A stretch of 8,900 bases of DNA, taken from assembly GCA_028064945.1 (NCBI GenBank), contig JAPTWQ010000130.1, forward strand, positions 1 through 8,900, written 5' to 3'. Under the pieces are notes generated by a model. The model was given only the letters and a program-made list of their open reading frames with translations, was not told the origin of the DNA and ran no database searches. This DNA is from Nitrospiraceae bacterium. GTDB taxonomy: Bacteria > Nitrospirota_A > Leptospirillia > Leptospirillales > Leptospirillaceae. The position numbers were made by a program, and so were the translations under genes. Of this stretch, positions 1 through 5,550 are shown in pieces (the stretch's first letter is position 1; each line of letters begins with the position of its first letter).

Positions 1-514
1 GGGTCCCTGGCTTGCCGCGCATCTTTCGAACGGCCTTGGCCAGACCCAGGGTTGCCGTTCCGACTCCATTCACCCGGATGATCTCATCACCGCTCTTGAT
101 TCCCGCATTGAAGGCCGGAGACCCGTTAATGGGGGCCTGGACAAGAATATGGTTTCCGGAGGTTGTGATCTTGATTCCCACGCCCCCAAAACGTCCCTGG
201 GTATTGATCTCGAGGTCATGATACTCCTGGGGAGTCATGTACTCGGAATGGGGGTCAAGTGAAGCCACCATCCCCCGGATGGCACTGTCGAGAACAGGGC
301 GGGCAGGAATGCGGTCCACATAGTCGTTCTGGATCAGAGCATAGACCATGGAAAAGATCTTGAGGCTTTTATCGGTTCCCCCGTCGGCAAGAACAGCATG
401 GCCCACTCCCCCGGCGAGAATCCCCACAAGAAGAAGAAGTATGACATTTCCTGTCTTCATCAGAATTTTCCAGCCACTACGTTTTGGACCCTTCATAAAT
501 TCAAAAAGACGCAT
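1..514 (-). CDS. ctpA: Carboxyl-terminal processing protease (S41 family), N-terminal part only
   Basis: This is the first 171 codons of a periplasmic C-terminal processing protease (CtpA/Prc); the rest, including the S41 catalytic Ser/Lys core, lies beyond the left edge. The family clips proteins at their C termini and in several bacteria controls the level of peptidoglycan hydrolases. The ATG at 514 follows GAGG at seven bases, a convincing ribosome site. Residues 1-20 are basic. A hydrophobic segment at about 22-42 is a signal peptide or anchor. An N-terminal helical region with the family-typical DPHSEYM (87-93) follows. A PDZ domain starts near 100, with the family-typical FGGVGI (109-114) and a GDEIIRVNG strand (142-150), and runs to the edge. 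It lies 186 bp downstream of envC and probably has its own promoter (600-627). An envC-ctpA neighbourhood is common in Gram-negative bacteria, so a cell-wall role fits. Family assignment is secure; the substrate cannot be inferred. Confidence 0.93.
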   Translation of the reverse strand, partial: MRLFEFMKGPKRSGWKILMKTGNVILLLLVGILAGGVGHAVLADGGTDKSLKIFSMVYALIQNDYVDRIPARPVLDSAIRGMVASLDPHSEYMTPQEYHDLEINTQGRFGGVGIKITTSGNHILVQAPINGSPAFNAGIKSGDEIIRVNGVGTATLGLAKAVRKMRGKPGT

Positions 515-599
515 CAATAATCCTCAATCCCAATCCCGGCATCTCCGGACAAGTTCCAGCCTCTGACACTATCCCCTCCACACGTGCCCGAGTAGTAAG

Positions 600-627
600 A
601 TTATCATTCATTTTTGCGCATTACAAG
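600..627 (-). promoter_or_regulatory. Candidate sigma70-type promoter for ctpA
   Basis: On the minus strand a GATAAT hexamer (600-605, five of six matches to the -10 consensus) is preceded by TTGTAA (621-626) with a 15-base spacer, or by CTTGTA one base further upstream with 16. The region from about 600 to 650 is clearly more AT-rich than its surroundings. Transcription would start near 593 and leave a leader of about 80 bases before the ctpA ATG. A CACGTG palindrome lies in this leader at 581-586. The -35 match is only partial, so the site is a candidate. It is supported by being one of the two longest non-coding gaps in the window. No convincing terminator for the upstream operon is visible in 628-700, only a weak 5-bp TCCTT/AAGGA pairing followed by T residues. 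Confidence 0.45.
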
Positions 628-700
628 AAAAAATCAAAGAAAAATCCTTCGCCAGCATTGAAAAAGGAAGGGAATTCCTCGCAAGATCTTCAACGTCTCT

Positions 701-1912
701 CTAGTGCGCCAGAAAACGCATCGGGCTCATCGGGTGCCCACGATGGGTCACGCCAAAGAAAAGTGTCGACTTTCCTTTGGTCCCCCCCCGACCGACCGTC
801 CCGAGGATCCGCCCTGCCGATACGTGCTCCCCCTCACGCGCATAGAGCCGGTCGAGGTGGCCATAGAGCGTATAGAGATGGTTGCCATGGGAGAGAATGA
901 TTAATCGACCATATCCCGTGTAGGATCGGGCAAAAAGAACCTTTCCCGACCAAGCCGCCCTGACCTTCTCTCCGATGGAGGCGGCAATGTCGATGCCGTC
1001 ATGAAACGTTCCAAACGGCTCAATGATTTTCCCTCGCAGCGGCCAAAGGAAGCGGCTTCTTCCCAAAACTGGGGGATTTCGATAGATATCCCGTCGGCCC
1101 TCTCGCCTTCTCCTTTTCTCAAGACGGACAATGAGCTCCATGAGTTTCTTGCGACGGCGGAGTATCGACTTGTTGTCCGCGTGGATGGATCCTTCCTGTT
1201 TCTTGAGTTGCGCGATCTCCGTTTTTATGTGTTCCATCTTTGTAGTCAGTCCCGCCTCCTCCGCCTGCTGCCGCTTGAGAAGAGAAACCTCCCTCTTCTC
1301 AAGATCTTTCAGCTGGCTTCGGCTGCCTTTCAGATGATGCTCCTTGTGACGATATCCATGCACAAGGGAGGAAAGATGCTGGGACTGATCGGAGAGCACA
1401 TAGGAGTGGACAACGCTTTCCGGAACAATGTCTACGCCGTCCATCCGGGAGAGGGCCTGCTCGGCCTTTCGGGAGAGGAGAACGCTCTCAAGGGAGCCTT
1501 TCTCCCGGAGATCCGCATCGACAATTGTGTCAAGCCTGTCAATGGCATGCTGGACCCTCCGAATGGCCTGCTTGTCGCGAATCTCCCGTATCTGGAGACG
1601 TTCGATCTTCAGGTGAAACTCTTCGGACAGAACCTTGAGGGAGAGGATCTTTTTTTTGAGTTTATGACGACGTCCCCGGACCAAGATGATTTGGTGCTTG
1701 TTTTCAAGGAGGCGTTTTTTGAGCGCGGTCATCTCTTTTTGTCTTTTTTCCAGCTGGCGATCAATGGATGTTTCATCCGCGAGAGACAAAGATGTCGAGT
1801 GAAAAAACGTGAGAGAGCAAAAAAGAAAAAAGATGAGCATCCTCAACGTTCGGCTTGAATCCATCCATTGACGGGGAGACAGGGAAGATTCACCGGGAGA
1901 TCCCGTCTTCAC
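701..1912 (-). CDS. envC: EnvC-like murein hydrolase activator with coiled coil and partly degenerate LytM (M23) domain
   Basis: The 403-residue protein has the EnvC layout. A hydrophobic signal peptide lies at about 24-45 with likely cleavage after SLA. Long charged coiled-coil segments span about 50-135 and 185-275. A C-terminal LytM/peptidase M23 domain covers about 288-400. EnvC proteins sit in the periplasm, are recruited by FtsX and activate amidases that split septal peptidoglycan. Of the M23 zinc and catalytic residues, the H304xxxD308 motif (HDGID) and H352 (YGH) remain. The final HxH motif is replaced by T383-L384-F385, so hydrolase activity is doubtful and an activator role more likely. 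E. coli EnvC is likewise degenerate here. The GTG at 1912 overlaps the ftsX stop as GTGA and has GGAG ten bases upstream. ATG codons at 1864 and 1843 lie nearer the signal peptide but lack good ribosome sites. An eight-G run (782-789) lies in the LytM domain. Confidence 0.88.
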   Translation of the reverse strand: MKTGSPGESSLSPRQWMDSSRTLRMLIFFLFCSLTFFHSTSLSLADETSIDRQLEKRQKEMTALKKRLLENKHQIILVRGRRHKLKKKILSLKVLSEEFHLKIERLQIREIRDKQAIRRVQHAIDRLDTIVDADLREKGSLESVLLSRKAEQALSRMDGVDIVPESVVHSYVLSDQSQHLSSLVHGYRHKEHHLKGSRSQLKDLEKREVSLLKRQQAEEAGLTTKMEHIKTEIAQLKKQEGSIHADNKSILRRRKKLMELIVRLEKRRRREGRRDIYRNPPVLGRSRFLWPLRGKIIEPFGTFHDGIDIAASIGEKVRAAWSGKVLFARSYTGYGRLIILSHGNHLYTLYGHLDRLYAREGEHVSAGRILGTVGRGGTKGKSTLFFGVTHRGHPMSPMRFLAH

Positions 1913-2922
1913 CGAGAAGAGTCTCCGTGGCTTTGCGGCCTAGAAGAGAAGAGGGCAGCGATGACTCCCCCCCCCAAGCCTCCGAGCAGCGAGCCCACAA
2001 TGAACAGGAGCCACAATCGTCCCCCAAAAGGGATCGGAAGCGGAAGAGCCGTTAAGGGAGAGAAGGGTTCAGGAAAAAGAACATTTTTGAGGGACCAGGC
2101 GAACAAGAGAACGATGAGGGAGGAGGTGCCTCCCATAAGGACAGAAGAAAAGACTCTCCGGAAAAAGGACGGTGGCGTCCGCCTTCGAGGAGTCGATTCG
2201 ATCTCAGGACGAGAAGGGTCCGTCCGAAAGGTCCCGGTCCGAGGGAAGGATTCTGCCCCCTCTCCCGAACGGGAGAGATGGCCAAGACGGGCGACAAGGG
2301 GGGCTCCCACCACACCCCAATAGAGGGAAAGGGAGAAGGCCGACATGAAAAGGACAAGAAGCAATCCTTTTCGAAGCTGGAAAGAAAGAGACATGAGGGA
2401 GTCCACCCGTGAGATCCAGTCCGGACTGTAGACAATGTCCTGAATCCTGGCGTCATTATGGACAACCTGGGAGATGGAACGCACCATTTCGGAGAGACTC
2501 ACGGGAGTCCCGTCAGGGGCTTTTCCCGGGACAAGCAAGACAGAGAGTACGCGTTGTCGCGTCCGACGTTCTGTCGGTCCTTGACCGGATTGAATCGGCA
2601 TGGGAGAGACATTTCCAGCGCCCACAATCTTTTCAAGGGTCACTTGAAGTCCCGATGCCTCCTTCTTCGGAGGAGGCCGATCAAAGACAATCAGGAGATG
2701 GGCCGAGGATGCGTCCCGGATTCGCATGGCGTCAAGAATCGTATAGGTCGAAAATGTCCAAAAAATCGACAGAAGGAGAAACGAGGAAAAAAGGAGATGG
2801 GCAAGGACGAAAGAAAGGGATCGAAAAGAGGTCGGATCGGAGACACTCTCCGGGCGACCGACTGAGAAGGAGTCGGTCGCCCCCTCAACGCTGGATATCT
2901 TATGGGATGGATCAGAATTCAT
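1909..2922 (-). CDS. ftsX: FtsX-like cell-division ABC transporter permease, divergent cytoplasmic loop
   Basis: The 337-residue membrane protein has the FtsX topology. A cytoplasmic N terminus precedes TM1 (about 38-62). A periplasmic domain of about 120 residues ends in the family-like YSPDWISRVDSL segment (165-176). TM2 (186-210), TM3 (258-282) and TM4 (303-325) follow. FtsX normally pairs with the ATPase FtsE and passes ATP-driven movement to periplasmic activators such as EnvC, encoded directly downstream here. No ftsE is present; the upstream neighbour is rnhB. The TM2-TM3 loop (211-257) is an Arg/Ser/Pro-rich stretch, not the conserved RR-E-I-x-V-M-K-L-V-G-A-T type segment that contacts FtsE. 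I chose the ATG at 2922, which overlaps the rnhB stop as ATGA. A TTG at 2955 would add 11 residues but has no ribosome site. A nine-G run (1967-1975) lies in TM4. Family assignment rests mainly on topology, the conserved Trp region and context. Confidence 0.8.
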   Translation of the reverse strand: MNSDPSHKISSVEGATDSFSVGRPESVSDPTSFRSLSFVLAHLLFSSFLLLSIFWTFSTYTILDAMRIRDASSAHLLIVFDRPPPKKEASGLQVTLEKIVGAGNVSPMPIQSGQGPTERRTRQRVLSVLLVPGKAPDGTPVSLSEMVRSISQVVHNDARIQDIVYSPDWISRVDSLMSLSFQLRKGLLLVLFMSAFSLSLYWGVVGAPLVARLGHLSRSGEGAESFPRTGTFRTDPSRPEIESTPRRRTPPSFFRRVFSSVLMGGTSSLIVLLFAWSLKNVLFPEPFSPLTALPLPIPFGGRLWLLFIVGSLLGGLGGGVIAALFSSRPQSHGDSSR

Positions 2923-3518
2923 AGGGATTTTGCCTGCGTCAGTAACTTCCGGCAAAAGAGGGGCCGATGGTGGGGAGAGAGTCCAAGGCGGAGAATGGCG
3001 TTTCGGTGCTCCTCCGTGCCGTATCCCTTATGCTTTGCAAAGCCGTATCCCGGAAAGAGCGTATCAAGCTTTTCCATGTAGGAATCCCGGGCAACCTTGG
3101 CCACAATCGACGCGGCTGCAACGGAGAGAACGGTTCGATCACCGCCCACAACGGTCCGCTGCTGGCTCTCCACCCCCGGAATTTTGTCGCGTCCATCAAC
3201 GGCCACGCAAAGCCGGGGATCTTTCATCAAGGAAGGCGGGAGTTGCCGCAATGCCCGATTCATGGCCAAAAATGTTGCCTGCCGAACATTCAGTTCATTG
3301 ACCTCATCAACACTGGACCATCCGAGCGTCACATGAGCGGCCTCGCTATGGATCAGACGGGAAAGCTCATCACGTCTGTCTGGAGAGAGGCTCTTTGAAT
3401 CGGCAATCCCCCACTGGGAGAGACGAGACACCGGTGAAAAAAAAACCACGCATGCTGCCACAACGGGGCCCGCAAGAGGGCCTCGCCCCACTTCATCCAC
3501 TCCCACAACAAGAGCCAT
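2919..3518 (-). CDS. rnhB: Ribonuclease HII
   Basis: RNase HII cuts the RNA strand of RNA-DNA hybrids and starts removal of single ribonucleotides from DNA in the cytoplasm. The 199-residue protein has the family's usual length and its full active site: D8 and E9 in DEVGRG, D108 in VAVDGRD and D145 in the SIVAKVARD helix. It also has the DSKSLS segment (40-45) and the C-terminal GYGTEEH motif. The ATG at 3518 puts DEVGRG at residues 8-13, as is typical, with a G-rich ribosome site (GGGGGG) a few bases upstream. The reading frame stays open far upstream, into rplS, but that extension has no family resemblance and is not used. The gene follows rplS by 67 bp and overlaps ftsX by four bases. The rplS-rnhB order is widely conserved. 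I see no missing catalytic residue. Confidence 0.96.
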   Translation of the reverse strand: MALVVGVDEVGRGPLAGPVVAACVVFFSPVSRLSQWGIADSKSLSPDRRDELSRLIHSEAAHVTLGWSSVDEVNELNVRQATFLAMNRALRQLPPSLMKDPRLCVAVDGRDKIPGVESQQRTVVGGDRTVLSVAAASIVAKVARDSYMEKLDTLFPGYGFAKHKGYGTEEHRNAILRLGLSPHHRPLFCRKLLTQAKSL

Positions 3519-3585
3519 CGTCCCCCCAGGAGACAGGAGAGAATCCTCCCAGGAGCCATCGGGAAAGGGAAGAGAAGGGAGAGAG

Positions 3586-3936
3586 CTATTCCTCGTTCTT
3601 GACCTCTTTGAGACGAGCAGCCTTTCCCTTCTTGTCCCGAAGAAAATAGAGCTTGGCGCGGCGGACACGACCCGAACGAACACGGTCAACCTTGATCACC
3701 TGGGGAGAGTGCAGGGGGAAGGTTCTCTCCACTCCCACACCAAAGGAAATCTTGCGCACGGTCATCATGGACCGGGTCCCGCCCCCACGAAGTCCAATCA
3801 CAACACCCTCGAAAACCTGAATGCGCTCCTTTTCCCCTTCAACGACCTTGCTGTGCACCTTAACAGTGTCTCCAACACTGACCTTAGGGGTGGTTTCCTT
3901 CATGAATAGTTGTTCGATCTGGTCAAGAACCTGCAT
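3586..3936 (-). CDS. rplS: 50S ribosomal protein L19
   Basis: L19 is a component of the large ribosomal subunit located at the 30S-50S interface. The 116-residue protein aligns along its whole length with the family: an N-terminal helix (MQVLDQIEQ), then VSVGDTVKVHSKVVEGEKER, FEGVVIGLRG, TVRKISFGVGVERTFPLHSP and the basic C-terminal RRAKLYFLRDKKGKAARLKE. The ATG at 3936 matches the family N terminus and lies six bases after a GAGG ribosome site. The adjacent ATG at 3939 is equally compatible with the protein but too close to that site. A further upstream ATG at 3957 would add seven residues without any ribosome site and is unlikely. The gene is 35 bp downstream of trmD, the standard trmD-rplS arrangement. 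Nothing in it is unusual. Confidence 0.97.
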   Translation of the reverse strand: MQVLDQIEQLFMKETTPKVSVGDTVKVHSKVVEGEKERIQVFEGVVIGLRGGGTRSMMTVRKISFGVGVERTFPLHSPQVIKVDRVRSGRVRRAKLYFLRDKKGKAARLKEVKNEE

Positions 3937-3971
3937 CATACACCTCGTTTTCGCCATCCAAGATGACGTGG

Positions 3972-4700
3972 TTAAACGGAAATCCCCGACTGGGCCTCTC
4001 CGAGGTCGGGACGAACTTCCTGTTGTTTTTTCCGGGCGAGAGCCTCCCGGAATGATTTGATGGCCTCATGGTTTCCCGACAGAAGAACGGGAGGAACCTC
4101 CCGTCCCCGAAAGACCCGGGGGCGGGTATATTGTGGAAAGTCGAACGAACCGTTAGAAAATGTCTCGTTCTGCGGAGAGTCTGAATTGGACAGGACTCCC
4201 GGAATGAGCCGCACCACCGCATCGACCATGAGGGAGAAGGGCAACTCCCCCCCCGAGAGGACATAGTCGCCACATGACCATTCTTCAAAGGGATAACTGT
4301 CGAGAATCCTTTGGTCGACCCCTTCATAATGACCGCAAAGAAAAATCATCGGCCGAGAATCTTCCGACCAGGACTTTGCCACCGGCTGGACAAAGACCCG
4401 TCCCTGCGGGGAGGGATAAATAAGTCGCGGAAGCTTCCCGTCCGAAAGGGTTTCCAGTTCGGAAATCGCCACATCCAGCGCGGCTGAAATCGGCTCGGGC
4501 TTCAGGACCATGCCGCCGCCGCCCCCGAATGGGTAGTCATCAACGGAATGGTAGGATCCGATGCCAAATGAGCGCAGATCCCAAACATGATACTCTACAA
4601 GACCTTTTTGTCGAGCCCTGTCAGGGATGCTGGTGCCGAGCACGCTCTTCAGCATCTCGGGAAAAAGGGTGATCACCCCGATGTGCCGACAATGCTCCAA
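3972..4700 (-). CDS. trmD: tRNA (guanine-N1)-methyltransferase TrmD
   Basis: TrmD methylates G37 next to the anticodon using S-adenosylmethionine, preventing +1 frameshifting. The 242-residue protein has the SPOUT trefoil-knot motifs: SPQGR (97-101), LCGHYEGVDQR (121-131), GDYVLSGGEL (144-153) and PQYTRP (189-194). It also has the glycine-rich VDDYPFGGGGGM (53-64) and VPPVLLSGNH (202-211). R164 corresponds to catalytic Arg154 of E. coli. The position of catalytic Asp169 is Glu179 here (GAG in the DNA), in an otherwise alignable segment. SIGDY is SCGDY. The start is a TTG at 4700, giving the normal N terminus (IGVITLFPEM) and following a strong GGGAGG site at ten bases (4711-4716). It therefore overlaps rimM by 28 bases. 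No later start would keep the first strand. An eight-G run (4247-4254) encodes part of the conserved SGGE. The function is very likely intact. Confidence 0.95.
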   Translation of the reverse strand: MEHCRHIGVITLFPEMLKSVLGTSIPDRARQKGLVEYHVWDLRSFGIGSYHSVDDYPFGGGGGMVLKPEPISAALDVAISELETLSDGKLPRLIYPSPQGRVFVQPVAKSWSEDSRPMIFLCGHYEGVDQRILDSYPFEEWSCGDYVLSGGELPFSLMVDAVVRLIPGVLSNSDSPQNETFSNGSFDFPQYTRPRVFRGREVPPVLLSGNHEAIKSFREALARKKQQEVRPDLGEAQSGISV

Positions 4701-5200
4701 CGGACGAAGACCTCCCTGTTCCCCCTGTCGACTTTGGGAACGAGCTCCAGAACAAAGGGACAGAGCACTTCCTGACCTGTTGCTGTTTCTATCGCGAGAA
4801 GATCCTGTCCTGGCCTGTCATAGTATCCGCTGATGAGACCGACCGTCTGCTCGCTGTCGCAATCCCGAACGATAAATCCAATAAGATCGTCGAGTCTTTC
4901 GGTCTCTGGATCATCAGGAACCCAGTTATCCTCTCCCTCCCAGAAAATCTCCCACCCTACGATTTCGCGAAGAGACTCCGGAGAGTCGAAACCTTTCCAT
5001 TTGACCAGAAGAGATCCCGACTTGTCCACCGCATCTTCAAGAAGAAGCGAGCGACTCCGGAAGGTTTGGCCCCCACCTCTGACAGAAGTTCTCAAGAGAA
5101 AGGTCTGACCGACATCCCCATAGAACCGATCGGGGTTGTCCGAGAGAAGATGAACGCGTCCATAGCCGACAACCCCAAAGGATCGACCCATCCGACCCAC
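4673..5200 (-). CDS. rimM: Ribosome maturation factor RimM (16S rRNA processing)
   Basis: RimM binds protein S19 and assists maturation of the 30S head. The protein of about 175 residues has the RimM N-terminal beta barrel (GRMGRSFGVVGYGRV, 2-16, matching the family's VGRI-hGxxGxVRV pattern). A PRC-barrel domain spans about 104-172, with the typical GxxxxVxD, GQDLLAIE, E-VLCPFV and VD elements. The start is uncertain. A GTG at 5200 gives a slightly short first strand. The frame is open upstream to 5278, and the preceding codons, GAPLL, extend that strand well, but no ATG, GTG or TTG occurs there. An ATG at 5191 would remove more of the domain. A perfect 6-bp hairpin lies just upstream of the GTG. 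The gene is 52 bp after rpsP; the KH-domain gene often found between the two is absent. It overlaps trmD by 28 bases. Confidence 0.9.
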   Translation of the reverse strand: MGRMGRSFGVVGYGRVHLLSDNPDRFYGDVGQTFLLRTSVRGGGQTFRSRSLLLEDAVDKSGSLLVKWKGFDSPESLREIVGWEIFWEGEDNWVPDDPETERLDDLIGFIVRDCDSEQTVGLISGYYDRPGQDLLAIETATGQEVLCPFVLELVPKVDRGNREVFVRWSIVGTSG

Positions 5201-5203
5201 AAG

Positions 5204-5218
5204 AAGGGGAGCCCCCTT
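5204..5218 (-). promoter_or_regulatory. Hairpin in the rimM ribosome-binding region
   Basis: On the minus strand AAGGGG and CCCCTT pair perfectly (six base pairs) around the three-base loop GCT, ending three bases before the GTG start of rimM. The G-rich strand is also the nearest ribosome-site-like sequence, so folding would hide it. A better site, AGAGAGGA, lies 25 bases upstream of the GTG, too far unless the hairpin folds and shortens the gap to about ten bases. The hairpin could therefore either limit or permit rimM initiation. The pairing is seen directly; the effect is inference. Confidence 0.45.
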
Positions 5219-5252
5219 GGAGTGTTCCTCTCTCAGAATCGTTGTGTCTCCC

Positions 5253-5498
5253 CTAGGATTTGGACGCGGCTCTCTTGATCAGACGGGCCACGGTATCCGT
5301 GGGAACGGCTCCATTGGAAACCCAGCTGTCGACCTTTTCCTGATTAATGCGTAGCTCGCCTTCGGACTGTTGGGGAGCATAGGTTCCCACCACCTCGATA
5401 AACCGTCCATCCCGAGGCATACGGGAATCGGCAACGACAATCCTGTAAACCGGCATCTTCCTGCGACCATGCCGGGCGAGTCTGATATGAACAGCCAT
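5253..5498 (-). CDS. rpsP: 30S ribosomal protein S16
   Basis: S16 is an assembly protein that binds 16S rRNA in the body of the small subunit. The 81-residue product has the full family signature: an N-terminal [34 protein letters not shown], then VGTYAP, and a C-terminal helix of the [13 protein letters not shown] type. The ATG at 5498 follows a perfect AAGGAG ribosome site (5504-5509) at five bases, the strongest in the window, consistent with a highly expressed ribosomal gene. It lies 52 bp downstream of ffh and is followed by rimM. The ffh-rpsP-rimM-trmD-rplS order is classic. A small 5-bp hairpin (5523-5536) without a T tract lies in the gap before it and is probably not a terminator. 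Confidence 0.98.
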   Translation of the reverse strand: MAVHIRLARHGRRKMPVYRIVVADSRMPRDGRFIEVVGTYAPQQSEGELRINQEKVDSWVSNGAVPTDTVARLIKRAASKS

Positions 5499-5550
5499 GA
5501 TTTCTCCTTACATTTCTCCCGATCCTGGAATCAGGAGCCTGTTGTGATTG

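Noticed and set aside
630..700. A terminator after envC
   Set aside because: AT-rich sequence and T runs are present, but the only stem I could find is a 5-bp TCCTT/AAGGA pairing with a 14-base loop, too weak to call.
1001..1858. A 285-codon open frame on the plus strand opposite envC
   Set aside because: It lies wholly antisense to a protein with clear coiled-coil and LytM homology, has no recognisable domain, and has the composition expected of a mirrored coding strand.
2160..2300. A frameshift in ftsX explaining the odd cytoplasmic loop
   Set aside because: The frame is continuous with membrane segments on both sides, and the one alternative minus-strand frame I could read here shows no canonical FtsX coupling motif; the divergence looks real.
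3519..3689. An N-terminal extension of RNase HII running into rplS
   Set aside because: The extension overlaps the L19 gene, has no family similarity, and the ATG at 3518 gives the standard RNase HII N terminus.
5523..5536. A 5-bp inverted repeat between ffh and rpsP as a terminator
   Set aside because: The stem is short and no T tract follows on the coding strand; the genes are probably co-transcribed.
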